Source: an uncultured Candidatus Binatia bacterium
GTDB lineage: Bacteria > Desulfobacterota > Binatia > UBA9968 > JAJDTQ01
Direction: 5' to 3'
Assembly (NCBI GenBank): GCA_958295985.1
Contig: OY282432.1
Location: 1,736,001 to 1,800,000 of the forward strand
DNA: 64,000 nucleotides
Made by a program: the position numbers and the translations under genes. Shown here piece by piece: positions 15,728 through 24,584 of the stretch (position 1 is its first letter; the number at the start of each line of letters is the position of its first letter). The notes beneath the pieces are model-generated. The model ran no database searches. It saw only the letters and a program-made list of their open reading frames with translations, and was not told the origin of the DNA.

Positions 15728-18349
15728 TCAACGAAGCAGCTCGCGAAAACCTCGTCCCAGTCTCTTCCACAGGTTGAACCAGTCACCGTCGTCGGATCTC
15801 GGAGGCCTCTCCTGGGCGAGCTTTTCGTACATGTAGCGGGTGATCTGCGCAACGTCGGGTTCGATGGCGACATCGGGAATGTTCCCGCTGAGCCGGAACG
15901 GCAGGCTGATGCCGTCGGCATCGAAGAGATAGCGGATGTTGCGGTGCCGTCCGCTCAGGTCGCGAGAGAACGCGGATGACAACACGAGCGTCGCCCGCAG
16001 GTCCACGCCGCCGTCGTGACTTGCCCAGCCTCTACCGACGATGCTGTACTCGTCCGAGATCTGCAGCAGGTCCTCGCTCCGGATCCGGCCCTCGTCGATG
16101 GTGAACGTGCCCTCGATGCTATCGAAGGATGACCGGGCGTCGCGCACCAGGGAGATGAATGCCGGTCCGGCGGAGTCGATCTTGTCGATGCCCTCGACGG
16201 CGTCCATGGCGGCCAGCACGCCGCGTACAGGATTGAATTTGCCGAAGACGCCCTTGTCCAGGGTGAAACCGCCGCGTCCGCTCAGGTTGCGAACGACTTC
16301 CGTCCAGTCCTTTCCGGTGCTCCGGAAGCGGCCCTCGAGGTTTATGCGGCCGTTGACGGAGTCCGTGGCGCCGTTGGGGAGCAGCGCTAACAGAGTCCGC
16401 AGGTCCAGGTGTTCCGCCTTGGGGTTCAACGCGAAGTCGAAGGCCTGGCCGTTTCGGGTCGTCAGCGCACCGTCGCCTCCGATCTTGCCCCCCAGCGTGT
16501 CGACCCCCAGCCCGTCCACCTTCAGGTGGCCGCCGGTCCAGTTCATTCGCCCCTGAAGATTGCGGTAGGCAATGCCCTTGAGCCGCCCGTTGCTCGAGGC
16601 GAGATGCCCGCGGACCGAAAGGACGCCCTTGGTGAAACCGGCCGATCCTTCGCTCACGACGTTGTTGAAGGAATCCGCCCGGTAGGCCGCGTTTCCGGTG
16701 ATGTCGGCCAGGTTCAGCAGGTCGGACTGAACACGGTAGTGCAGGGTGGGGCGGCTCAGGTTCACGAGCAGTCCCCGGACCCGGAGGTCCGACAGCCCCG
16801 ATCGCAACTGGAGCCTCTGGATCTCGACATCGTTGCCGCGGAACTCCAACTCGCCCTGGAGCCCCCGAATGTTCCGCCGTCCTCCCGTCGCGCCGATGAG
16901 GTTGACGTTGTCGAGGCGGAGGCTGCCCATCAGTGTCGGGGGCTCGTTCCGCGGCGCCGACTTCTGCCGTAGCGAGAGTCCGGCGCTGAGGGTGCCGTCC
17001 AGCCTGTAACCGGCGGCCGCCGGCACCAGGGCCTCCCATCCCTCCAGGGGCACGTCGGCGGTCTTGATGCGCAACCGCACCACCTGTTCCGGGTGCTGGT
17101 CGACGGAGCCCGAGAACACCACCCTGCCGTTGTGGAGGCGCGCCTCGGACTCGTGGATGACCACCCGGTTGCCGTGTACTCTGGCGTTCATGGTCAGATG
17201 GGCGGGTATCCCCGGCGCCTTGTCGAGCCATTTGCCGTACTGGAGGGTGTTGGTATCCGCGGTCACGGATGTTTGTATTTCGAGGTCGTCAAACCTGCCT
17301 TCGACGAGGTTGGACAGATTCAGGGGTTGGTGGACGGCCAGCCCTGCCGGCATCACCCGGTCCACCCAGGGGATTTGCCGCAGTTGGTCCAGGTTCACCG
17401 GTCCCAGTTGCCACCTGGCCTTGACCAGGCCCTCGTTCCATGACGCGGCGCGCGAGAAGTCCAGTTCGCCGTCCAACCGGGCGTTGAAGGTGGCCGCGCC
17501 GAACAGGGCCCCGGCAACGCTCATCTGCGATACCCGGGGCCGGTCGAGGGTTCCGGCTACGCGCGCACTCACCTTCAGAGGACCGGACGGGCGAAAATAG
17601 GAGGGGAGGTGGTTCTCCAGAAGCTTCCAGCCGCGCGTCACCAGGACTTGGGGCACGGACGCCGCCTGCAACTCCAGGTCTATCGCATTCCCGGTCCACT
17701 GCGGCAGCGGCTGTGACGTCGCAACGGTGCCGGTCAACGAGAAAGGTTGCTCTCCGTCAGGGGCGGGCGTGCCGGAGATGTCGACGTAGACGCTCGGCCC
17801 CCGCGACCATTGAAGCGCTACGGCGAGGTCATGCAGGCGGAGTTCCTCGGGCTTCTCCGAGGACCGGTCGATGAAGTAGAGCTTCCCGCCGTTGGCGTGA
17901 ACGGCCATCGCGGCGCGATGGGCCGATCGGAAGCTCGATGCCAGCGGCTGCGACGGCGTGAGGATGTTGATGTCGCCGTACTCGTTACGGATAACCTGTA
18001 TCTCGGGCCGGTGGAGGACAAGGTTGGAAACCGTCGGCCTGCCTGTAAGCAACGACAGCCACCCCAGGGAAATCGTGAGATGGTCTGCGTGGACCAGCGG
18101 GGTTGCCGCGAACCGCGGATCGTCGGCCACGCGCAGGTCCGTCACGATGATACCGAGGCTTCCCGGACTTCCGAGGAAACTCAAGTGGATGGAGTCGAAA
18201 GCGACGGCGCGCCCGATGGCGCTTTCGATCTTCTGGCGAATAGCCTCCTTGCGATGGTCCAGCAGCGCTTCCAGCCCCACTACTGCCACCACTGCCAGAA
18301 CCGCGGCGAGGGACAGGACAGCCAGGAGCCTGGATGCTTTGCTTCTCAC
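15728..18349 (-). CDS. AsmA/TamB-like envelope protein
   Basis: An 873-aa protein with one N-terminal membrane anchor (residues about 7-27, LLAVLSLAAVLAVVAVVG) and the rest predicted periplasmic. The N-terminal segment IESAIGRAVAFDSIHLSFLG and the C-terminal AsmA-like region (GRFRSTGKDWTEVVRNLSGR, then RGGFTLDKGVFGKFNPVRG, and later SEDLLQISDEYSIVGRGWAS) place it in the AsmA-like group of repeating beta-groove proteins, which carry phospholipid between membranes or affect outer-membrane assembly. First gene of the AsmA-DUF4911-rnr run; the start follows a GATAGGAAAG-like site. Confidence 0.82.
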   Translation of the reverse strand: MRSKASRLLAVLSLAAVLAVVAVVGLEALLDHRKEAIRQKIESAIGRAVAFDSIHLSFLGSPGSLGIIVTDLRVADDPRFAATPLVHADHLTISLGWLSLLTGRPTVSNLVLHRPEIQVIRNEYGDINILTPSQPLASSFRSAHRAAMAVHANGGKLYFIDRSSEKPEELRLHDLAVALQWSRGPSVYVDISGTPAPDGEQPFSLTGTVATSQPLPQWTGNAIDLELQAASVPQVLVTRGWKLLENHLPSYFRPSGPLKVSARVAGTLDRPRVSQMSVAGALFGAATFNARLDGELDFSRAASWNEGLVKARWQLGPVNLDQLRQIPWVDRVMPAGLAVHQPLNLSNLVEGRFDDLEIQTSVTADTNTLQYGKWLDKAPGIPAHLTMNARVHGNRVVIHESEARLHNGRVVFSGSVDQHPEQVVRLRIKTADVPLEGWEALVPAAAGYRLDGTLSAGLSLRQKSAPRNEPPTLMGSLRLDNVNLIGATGGRRNIRGLQGELEFRGNDVEIQRLQLRSGLSDLRVRGLLVNLSRPTLHYRVQSDLLNLADITGNAAYRADSFNNVVSEGSAGFTKGVLSVRGHLASSNGRLKGIAYRNLQGRMNWTGGHLKVDGLGVDTLGGKIGGDGALTTRNGQAFDFALNPKAEHLDLRTLLALLPNGATDSVNGRINLEGRFRSTGKDWTEVVRNLSGRGGFTLDKGVFGKFNPVRGVLAAMDAVEGIDKIDSAGPAFISLVRDARSSFDSIEGTFTIDEGRIRSEDLLQISDEYSIVGRGWASHDGGVDLRATLVLSSAFSRDLSGRHRNIRYLFDADGISLPFRLSGNIPDVAIEPDVAQITRYMYEKLAQERPPRSDDGDWFNLWKRLGRGFRELLR

Positions 18350-18461
18350 GCTTCGCGGTATCCCCGTTCTTTCCTATCTCCTTGAAAAATCCTGTTCCAC
18401 TCCAGGAACGAGCACGTAATGGACCAGAATATATAGCATTTGGCCACGGTTTGCCAGCGCA

Positions 18462-19664
18462 TCAGTCCGCTTTCTCCACGATGGTGGCGATGCCTTGTCC
18501 CACGCCGATGCACATGGCGGCCATGCCGTAACGGCTGCCGCGGCGTTTCATTTCGTGGATCAGCGTGGTCATGATCCTCGCGCCGCTACAGCCCAAAGGG
18601 TGCCCCAGGGCGATGGCGCCGCCGTTCACGTTGACCTTGTCCGGGTCCAGGTCGAGTTCCTTGATACAGGCCAGCGACTGGGACGCGAAGGCCTCGTTGA
18701 GCTCCACCAGGTCCAACTGGCCGGCGGTGAGCCCGGCCCGCTTGAGCGCCTTGCGGCTGGCCGGGATGGGTCCGATGCCCATGAAGGCAGGGTCCACCCC
18801 GGCCACCGCGGAAGAGACGATCCGCACCAGGGGTTTCAGTTTCAGCGCTGCCGCGGTCTCGCGCGAAGCGACGATCAGGGCCGCGGCGCCGTCGGACAGC
18901 GGCGACGAGTTGCCCGCAGTCACCGTGCCGTTCTTGACGAAGGCCGGTCTCAAGGCGGCAAGCTGCTCCATGCTGGTGTCCGGTCTCGGGCCTTCGTCCC
19001 GGCTGTGGATCACCGGCTCACCTCGCCGTTGGGGCGAGGCCACGGGCAGGATCTCGCCGTCCAGTCGCCCCGATTCCTGGGCGGCCACGGCGTTGCGATG
19101 GCTCTTGAACCCGAAGGCGTCCTGTTGCTGGCGGCTCACGGAGTACTTCTCCGCAACGTTCTCCGCGGTTTCGCCCAGGCTTATGAGCGGGTACAGCTCA
19201 CCCATGCGGGGGTTCGGAAAACGCCACCCGAGCACGCTGTCGTAGACCGTGACGTTGCCGCGGGCAAACGCGACGCTCCCCTTGGGAATCACCAGCGGCG
19301 CGCGGGTCATCACCTCCACGCCGCCGGCCACGAAGAGATCCCCCTCTCCGGCGCCCACCGCCCGTCCGGCCTGGTTGACGGCCTCCAGTCCGGAACCGCA
19401 CAGGCGGTTGACGGTGGCGCCGGGCACCGAGTCCGGAATGCCGGCGAGCAGGGAGGCGTTTCGCGCCACGTTGCGGCAATCTTCTCCGGCCTGGTTGGTG
19501 CAGCCGAGGATCACGTCTTCGATGGTCTCCCTGTCGATGCCGTTCCGGGCCATGAGCTGATCGATGAGATGCGCCGCCAGATCATCCGGCCGGATGTCCT
19601 TGAGGATTCCTCCGTAGCGACCCATGGGGGTCCGGGCGGCGTCGATGATGACGGCTTCGGGCAT
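18462..19664 (-). CDS. Thiolase (acetyl-CoA acyltransferase)
   Basis: A 400-aa thiolase II-fold enzyme that cleaves 3-ketoacyl-CoA with CoA or condenses acetyl-CoA. All catalytic elements are visible: nucleophile C89 in GATVNRLCGSGLEAV, H355 in GGAIALGHPLGCSGAR, and acid/base C385 in AAMCIGVGQG. The length is normal. It is the most downstream gene of the beta-oxidation cluster, separated from the dehydrogenase gene by about 60 bp. The degradative (PaaJ/FadA-like) role is inferred from context. Confidence 0.93.
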   Translation of the reverse strand: MPEAVIIDAARTPMGRYGGILKDIRPDDLAAHLIDQLMARNGIDRETIEDVILGCTNQAGEDCRNVARNASLLAGIPDSVPGATVNRLCGSGLEAVNQAGRAVGAGEGDLFVAGGVEVMTRAPLVIPKGSVAFARGNVTVYDSVLGWRFPNPRMGELYPLISLGETAENVAEKYSVSRQQQDAFGFKSHRNAVAAQESGRLDGEILPVASPQRRGEPVIHSRDEGPRPDTSMEQLAALRPAFVKNGTVTAGNSSPLSDGAAALIVASRETAAALKLKPLVRIVSSAVAGVDPAFMGIGPIPASRKALKRAGLTAGQLDLVELNEAFASQSLACIKELDLDPDKVNVNGGAIALGHPLGCSGARIMTTLIHEMKRRGSRYGMAAMCIGVGQGIATIVEKAD

Positions 19665-19727
19665 GATGCGCCTTTCTTGCGCCGGAATGGCGTTCCGCAG
19701 ACCGAATGATTCCAGACGGGGCGACGG

Positions 19728-20471
19728 TCAAGCGGTGTCGCCGCCCTTTTCCTCGTGTTCGTAGAACCCCCGCCCCACGACCTCGCCGAGCCGTCCGGAC
19801 GCCACCAGCTTCTTCAACAGCGGCGCGGGCCGGTAGCGGTCGTCTCCGGTCTCTTCCTGGAGTCCTTCGATGACCGCGAAGACTTCGTCCAGGCCGATCT
19901 CGTCGGCCCAGCGAAGCGGTCCCTGGGGATAATTGGTGCCGAGCCGGAGCGCGACGTCGATCTCCTCGGCGGTGGCGATTCCCTCGTCCAGGCCGCGAGC
20001 GGCTTCGTTGATGATGAGGCTCAGGATTCGCGGAAACACGAGGCCGGGCGCGTCCTTGACCTCCGCGCTCTCCTTGCCCAGGCGGCGTACCAGGGCTTCG
20101 GCGGTCTGGAAGGCCGCGTCGCCGGTATCGAGCCCCCGCGCCAGCTCGATGACGTTGCGCTTCGCCAGCGGGTGGAACGTGGCGAAACCGACGATCCTTT
20201 CCGGCCGGCGGCTCCAGCAGGCGATGGCGGTGGCGGACCAGCGGACACACGAGCTCAGCACCAACGTGGCGCCCGGCGCCGCGGCGTCGAGTTCTTCCAG
20301 CAGTTGCCGCTTGCCGTCGCGCCCGTGGGCCACGGTCTCCACCACAACCTCGGTGGCCGGATCCACCTCCGCGGCGCGCGGGTATCGGGCCGCGGTCAAG
20401 CCGTTGTCCCGGGCCAGCCGGCACCAGTCCTCCGCCAGACGGTTGCTCCCGAGGACCGCGACGCTATTCAT
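19728..20471 (-). CDS. 3-hydroxyacyl-CoA dehydrogenase-like protein, diverged
   Basis: A 247-aa member of the 3-hydroxyacyl-CoA dehydrogenase superfamily with a shortened, altered Rossmann N-terminus ([20 protein letters not shown] in place of GxGxMGxGIA) but a clear C-terminal domain ([50 protein letters not shown]). The NAD-binding glycine pattern is degraded, so cofactor use is uncertain. The ATG at 20471 overlaps the stop of the upstream canonical dehydrogenase (8 bp), so translation is coupled and the two may work as a pair or heteromer. Confidence 0.8.
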   Translation of the reverse strand: MNSVAVLGSNRLAEDWCRLARDNGLTAARYPRAAEVDPATEVVVETVAHGRDGKRQLLEELDAAAPGATLVLSSCVRWSATAIACWSRRPERIVGFATFHPLAKRNVIELARGLDTGDAAFQTAEALVRRLGKESAEVKDAPGLVFPRILSLIINEAARGLDEGIATAEEIDVALRLGTNYPQGPLRWADEIGLDEVFAVIEGLQEETGDDRYRPAPLLKKLVASGRLGEVVGRGFYEHEEKGGDTA

Positions 20472-21321
20472 AGTCGTAGAAACCTTTCCCGGTCTTTCGT
20501 CCGAGGTGTCCGGCCAGGTACAGTTTCTGCTGCAGCGGGCTCGGCCGGAAGCGCGGGTCTTCGAAGAACGCCCGGTAGAGGGTCTCGGTGGCGGTGAAGT
20601 TGATGTCGATGCCGATGAGGTCCTGAAGCTCGAAGGGGCCCATGCGGAAGCCGCCGGACTCGCGCATGACGCGGTCCACGGTCTGCACGTCCACCCCGCC
20701 TTCGCTCAGGACCCGCAGGGCCTCGTTGTAGAAGGGCCGGGCGATGCGGTTGACGATGAATCCCGGCGTGTCCTTGGCGCGGACCGGGGTCTTGCCGAAC
20801 TTCCTTGCGATGTCCACGGCCTTGGCAACGGTGGCCGCGCTGGTCCGCTCGCCCTGCACCACCTCCACCAACCCCATGAGCGGCGCCGGATTGAAGAAAT
20901 GCATGCCCAGCACGCGAGCGGCGTCCTTCACCGCACCGCCGATGGCGGTCACGGACAGCGAGGAGGTGTTGGTGGCCAGCAGCGTTTCCGCGGCACACGT
21001 TGCGTCCAGCTTCTGGAACAACTCCCGCTTGACCTGGAGATCCTCGGTGGCCGCTTCGATGACCAGGGCGGCATCGGCAAGGTCCTCCATGGACAGGGAG
21101 CCCTTGAGGCGCGCGAGGATGCGTTTCTCCTCGTCTTCGTCGATGTTGCCCTTCTCCCGGCTGCGTCCGATGAAGCCGTGGATCCTCCCCAGCCCGCGGT
21201 CGAGGAATGCCTGGGAGACGTCGTACACCACCGCGTCGAACCCGCCCTGGACGGCTACCTGGGCGATGCCGGCGCCCATGGTGCCGGCGCCGATCACCCC
21301 GATCTTGTTCTCGTCGATCAT
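20464..21321 (-). CDS. 3-hydroxyacyl-CoA dehydrogenase (PaaH/Hbd-like)
   Basis: A 285-aa NAD-dependent dehydrogenase oxidising L-3-hydroxyacyl-CoA. The Rossmann motif is [16 protein letters not shown] (8-23); [12 protein letters not shown] and [20 protein letters not shown] contain the catalytic histidine region; [20 protein letters not shown] begins the C-terminal dimerisation domain, ending TGKGFYDYE. The start at 21321 is set by the Rossmann strand; a much longer open frame upstream has no homology. It lies 47 bp after the PaaG-like hydratase in the cluster. Confidence 0.93.
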   Translation of the reverse strand: MIDENKIGVIGAGTMGAGIAQVAVQGGFDAVVYDVSQAFLDRGLGRIHGFIGRSREKGNIDEDEEKRILARLKGSLSMEDLADAALVIEAATEDLQVKRELFQKLDATCAAETLLATNTSSLSVTAIGGAVKDAARVLGMHFFNPAPLMGLVEVVQGERTSAATVAKAVDIARKFGKTPVRAKDTPGFIVNRIARPFYNEALRVLSEGGVDVQTVDRVMRESGGFRMGPFELQDLIGIDINFTATETLYRAFFEDPRFRPSPLQQKLYLAGHLGRKTGKGFYDYE

Positions 21322-21368
21322 GGTCGATTTCCCGGGGAGCCCGCGGGCTCCATCGGAACCCTGCCTGC

Positions 21369-22151
21369 CTACTCCCCCTTGAACACGGGCGTCCGCTTCT
21401 CCATGAAGGCGCGCACGCCCTCGTCGTAGTCGGAGGTGCGGCCGGCGATCTCCTGGATGCAGGCTTCGTACTCGAGCTGCGCTTCGAGCTCGCCGTACAT
21501 GGACCGGTTGAGCGTCCTCTTGATGAGGCCCGCGCTGCGAGGGCCTCGGGCCAGCCTTTCCGCCATGGCCCGGGCTTCCGCCGCCAGTTCCGCCAATGGC
21601 ACAACCTTGGCCGCCAGTCCGTAGCGGAGCGCGTCCTGCGCGCTCAGGGGCTCTCCCAGCAGGAAGAGCTCGGTGGCCTTGCTGAGCCCGATGAGCCGCG
21701 GCATGAAATAACTGCCGCCGCAGTCGGGGCCCAGGCCCACGCGCACGAACGCTTCGATGAAGCGGGCGTTCTCCGAGACGATGCGCAGGTCGCAGGCCAG
21801 GGTGAGGTTGCATCCCGCTCCCGCGGCCACGCCGTTGACGGCGCAAAGGACGATCTTCTCGGTGCGGCGGATGGCCAGGATGATGGGGTTGTAACGGGAC
21901 CTCAGGGATTCTCCCAAAGACCCCTTCCTGTCCGGGGAACGCTCCTTGAGGTCCTGTCCGGCGCAGAAGGCGCGGTCGCCGGCGCCGGTGAGGATGAAGC
22001 AGCGGACGGCCTTGTCCCGGTTGCCGTCCTTGAGGGCGTCCAGGAGCTCGCGGTTCATTTGCGGCGTGAACGCGTTGAGCGCCTGAGGCCGGTTCAGGGT
22101 GATGGCGGCGACGCCGTCCCGCTTTTCGTAGAGAATCGTTTCGTAGCTCAT
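21369..22151 (-). CDS. Enoyl-CoA hydratase/isomerase (PaaG-like)
   Basis: A 260-aa crotonase-fold protein: [20 protein letters not shown], the oxyanion-hole block [18 protein letters not shown], and [28 protein letters not shown] is typical of the PaaG-type isomerase branch. At the second catalytic region, [20 protein letters not shown] carries aspartate rather than the paired glutamate of true hydratases, as in PaaG. Its start codon overlaps the previous gene's stop (ATGA). Confidence 0.88.
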   Translation of the reverse strand: MSYETILYEKRDGVAAITLNRPQALNAFTPQMNRELLDALKDGNRDKAVRCFILTGAGDRAFCAGQDLKERSPDRKGSLGESLRSRYNPIILAIRRTEKIVLCAVNGVAAGAGCNLTLACDLRIVSENARFIEAFVRVGLGPDCGGSYFMPRLIGLSKATELFLLGEPLSAQDALRYGLAAKVVPLAELAAEARAMAERLARGPRSAGLIKRTLNRSMYGELEAQLEYEACIQEIAGRTSDYDEGVRAFMEKRTPVFKGE

Positions 22152-22921
22152 TTTCCCTTGAACTCGGGCTTGCGTTTGTCGAGGAACGCCTGCATGCCCT
22201 CCCGCCGGTCCTCCGAGGCGAACAGGGTGCAGAACGACTTGCGTTCGAAGGCCAGGCCCTCGTCCAGGGGCGTGTTGGCAGCCTTGAGGATGGCTTCCTT
22301 GGCAAACCGGACGGCGATGGGCGGCTTCTGGGCGATGGTTTGCGCCATGGCCCTGGCCTCGTCCAGCAACACCTCCACCGGCACGACCTTGTTCACCAAG
22401 CCGCATCGCTCCGCTTCCGCGGCGTTCATGAACCGGCCGGTGAGCACCATCTCCATGGCCTTGTGCTTGCCCACGAGACGGGTCAGCCGCTGGGTCCCCC
22501 CGGAGCCCGGTATGGTTCCCAGGTTGACCTCGGGTTGGCCGAAAACGGCCGACTCCGACGCGATGATGATGTCGCAGCTCATGGCCAGCTCGCAGCCGCC
22601 TCCCAGCGCGAAGCCGCTCACCGCCGCGATCATCGGTTTGGACAGGTGGTTGATGCGGTCTCTGAGAACCAACCGCTCGTGTGCCCTGCCGGCGAACGGG
22701 GTGGCTGCCACCATCTCGTTGATGTCGGCGCCCGCGGCGAACACACGTTCGCCTCCGGTAATGATGAAGACCCGGACGGCGTCGTCCCCGTCGAGTTCTT
22801 CGAGGGCCGCGCACAAATCCTTGCAAAGCCCGTAGGAGAGGGCATTGAGTTGTTTCGGACGGTTCAACGTGGCGGTGGCGACGGGCCCGTCCACGTTGAT
22901 GATGACGTTGTCGAAGTTCAT
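22148..22921 (-). CDS. Enoyl-CoA hydratase
   Basis: A 257-aa crotonase-fold hydratase, the first gene of the cluster. Oxyanion block [15 protein letters not shown], backbone-binding [17 protein letters not shown], and the catalytic glutamate region [20 protein letters not shown] (E of QPEV and E/GT further on) match short-chain enoyl-CoA hydratase. It heads the minus-strand operon divergent from the TetR regulator. GTAAACGT repeats lie within 60 bp upstream of its start, well placed for repression. Confidence 0.92.
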   Translation of the reverse strand: MNFDNVIINVDGPVATATLNRPKQLNALSYGLCKDLCAALEELDGDDAVRVFIITGGERVFAAGADINEMVAATPFAGRAHERLVLRDRINHLSKPMIAAVSGFALGGGCELAMSCDIIIASESAVFGQPEVNLGTIPGSGGTQRLTRLVGKHKAMEMVLTGRFMNAAEAERCGLVNKVVPVEVLLDEARAMAQTIAQKPPIAVRFAKEAILKAANTPLDEGLAFERKSFCTLFASEDRREGMQAFLDKRKPEFKGK

Positions 22922-22949
22922 ACTATCGGCAAGAAAGACCGGCAGGTTC

Positions 22950-22979
22950 GTAAACGTACATTCGTAAACGTGTAAACGT
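22950..22979. promoter_or_regulatory. Three GTAAACGT repeats, putative TetR operator
   Basis: The octamer GTAAACGT occurs three times in the divergent intergenic region, at 22950-22957, 22964-22971 and 22972-22979; the last two are head to tail, the first is offset by 14 bp, and the first two are also preceded by TTC. Position between the enoyl-CoA hydratase start (22921) and the TetR start suggests the binding site for that regulator, controlling both directions. Confidence 0.5.
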
Positions 22980-23034
22980 ATTCGTGAGACAGGATACTGT
23001 ACACCATGAGGTATGGGGATTCAACGAGGTTTCG

Positions 23035-23063
23035 TTGACTTCGAAAATCCGATCTGACAAGAT
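23035..23063 (+). promoter_or_regulatory. Promoter of the TetR gene, probably leaderless mRNA
   Basis: TTGACT (23035-23040), a 17-bp spacer and CAAGAT (23058-23063). The -10 ends only eight bases before the first ATG of the regulator (23072), so transcription would begin at or next to the start codon, and no Shine-Dalgarno is visible. Confidence 0.45.
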
Positions 23064-23071
23064 CCGTCGTG

Positions 23072-23758
23072 ATGCCGAACGATTCGGGGTCGTCCACAAC
23101 CCACCACGACGAAAAGCTGCAACAGATCCTCGAGCATTCCGCCAGGATATTCGCGGAGAAGGGATTCGACGGAACCTCCATCCGTGAGATCAGCCGCGCC
23201 ACGGGCATGAGCCTCGCCGGTCTCTACTACTATTTTCGCACCAAGGAAGAGCTGCTCTGCCTGATACAGGAACGCTGCCTCGTGACCTTGCTCGAGAACG
23301 GGCGGAAGATCCGGGAATCCGGGAAGAAACCGCGGCAGAAGATCGCGCTGTTCGTCCACAACCATCTCGGGTTCTTCCTCCACAACATGAACGAGATGAA
23401 GGTCATGTCCCGGGAGGACACCGCCCTGACGGCGGACTACGAGAAGCGGATACTGGACCTCAAACGGCGTTACCTGAAGGCCCTGGTGGATCTGGTGGAG
23501 GAGCTTCAACGACAGGAGCAGACCCGGGATCTGAACGCGCGGGTGGCGGCACTGGCGCTGTTCGGCATGATGAACTGGATCTACACCTGGTACAATCCCA
23601 AGCGGGACCCCGCGCTCCGATCCCTCATCGAGCAGATGTTGCGGATCTTCTTCTTTGGTGTTCTCAGCGACGACCGGGACGGTCAGGGCGTCGAGGACCA
23701 TCCCTTCTCGTCTTTCCTGCCAGGTGACAAGAGCTTCGTGCTGTGGCCGGGATCATGA
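23072..23758 (+). CDS. TetR-family regulator of the beta-oxidation cluster
   Basis: A 228-aa repressor. The N-terminal helix-turn-helix is canonical: IFAEKGFDGTSIREISRATG followed by MSLAGLYYYFRTKEELL. The C-terminal ligand domain contains many charged helices and resembles acyl-CoA-responsive TetR proteins (FadR/PsrA/PaaR type). It is divergent from five fatty-acyl/phenylacetyl-type genes, so control by an acyl-CoA ligand is the likely mechanism. The ATG at 23072 is favoured over the GTG at 23069. Confidence 0.88.
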   Translation: MPNDSGSSTTHHDEKLQQILEHSARIFAEKGFDGTSIREISRATGMSLAGLYYYFRTKEELLCLIQERCLVTLLENGRKIRESGKKPRQKIALFVHNHLGFFLHNMNEMKVMSREDTALTADYEKRILDLKRRYLKALVDLVEELQRQEQTRDLNARVAALALFGMMNWIYTWYNPKRDPALRSLIEQMLRIFFFGVLSDDRDGQGVEDHPFSSFLPGDKSFVLWPGS

Positions 23759-23792
23759 GCCGCCCACCCGACTCTCAGCGGCCTGCATAGCG

Positions 23793-23957
23793 CTAGTGTC
23801 CTGTCCCAGAAATAACTGAGCTAATCTGCTGGTCCTTTTTGCCGTCGGCTGCGTTGCTCCTCCTCGCGTGGTATTGGCCACTGCTCATCGTCGCGCCTTG
23901 CCGACAACAAAAAGTCCTGCGCATCTTGGCACAGTTATTTCTGGGACAGGACACTAG
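23793..23957. mobile_element. 165-bp palindromic MITE-like element
   Basis: The element begins CTAGTGTCCTGTCC and ends with its exact complement. The perfect terminal inverted repeats span about 25 bp each, and weaker complementarity continues inward to about 75 bp per arm, including TTTTTG...GTCGGC matching on both sides. CTAG borders both ends. No coding capacity. The size and structure fit a non-autonomous miniature inverted-repeat element. It lies between convergent genes, and its right end supplies the stop codon of the GST gene. The inward arm sequence could also act as a bidirectional terminator. Confidence 0.75.
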
Positions 23958-24583
23958 GCGGCCGCGCTGGGACGTTGGCTGACCCGGCCGTACCAGTCGG
24001 TTGCGTGGCGGCACTCCGCGGGCAGGCTCATCTTGATCCAGCCTGCGAAGTCCACGGCGACCTGCGCCGTGATGTCGGCGATGGTGTAACGCTCGCCCGC
24101 GACAAAGGGTTGGTGAGCGAGTTGAGCGTCCAGGGCGGCGAAGAACCGCTCCACCCGCCTGCGCCCGCGCTGCACCAGCTCCGGGATCTGCTCGACGTGG
24201 TCCGGCCCGGTCAGCGCCCGCCCCGCGAGCCCCCTGGCGGCGTTGCGAAACGCCTCGGTGACGGCCAGGAAGCCGTCGATCTCGAAGCGGTGCTCCCACA
24301 TGGCCACCACGGCCCGGTCCCGGGCGTCCACGCCCATGAGCGGCGGCTCGGGATGGGCGTCCTCCAGATACCGGCACACGGCCACTGCCTCGCTGATGGC
24401 GGCGCCGTCATCGAGCTCCAGCACCGGCACCGTGCACCACGGGTTGAGCTTGCGGAATTCCTCGGAGAGATGCTCATCGTTGCGCAGGTCCACCTGGACC
24501 ACCGGGATGTCGAGGCCCTTCTCGGCGATGAAGATGCGCACCCGGCGCGGACTCGGCGCCGTGCTGCAGTCGTAGAACCTCAT
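23954..24583 (-). CDS. Glutathione S-transferase family protein
   Basis: A 209-aa two-domain GST: thioredoxin-fold N-domain (MRFYDCSTAPSPRRVRIFIA, then VDLRNDEHLSEEFRKLNPWC and TVPVLELDDGAAISEAVAVC with the cis-Pro and ES-like site) and an all-helical C-domain (VAGERYTIADITAQVAVDFA). The candidate catalytic position is a serine or cysteine near residues 6-11. The last codons run into the MITE, and the TAG stop (23954-23956) is part of its inverted repeat, so the native C-terminus may have been changed by the insertion. It lies one base after the MFS gene's stop on the same strand. Confidence 0.85.
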   Translation of the reverse strand: MRFYDCSTAPSPRRVRIFIAEKGLDIPVVQVDLRNDEHLSEEFRKLNPWCTVPVLELDDGAAISEAVAVCRYLEDAHPEPPLMGVDARDRAVVAMWEHRFEIDGFLAVTEAFRNAARGLAGRALTGPDHVEQIPELVQRGRRRVERFFAALDAQLAHQPFVAGERYTIADITAQVAVDFAGWIKMSLPAECRHATDWYGRVSQRPSAAA

Positions 24584-24584
24584 G

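Noticed and set aside
20464-22305. 613-aa continuous minus-strand frame suggesting a FadB-like fusion
   Set aside because: The N-terminal half is an out-of-frame reading of the hydratase genes. The dehydrogenase starts at 21321 and the PaaG-like gene uses another frame.
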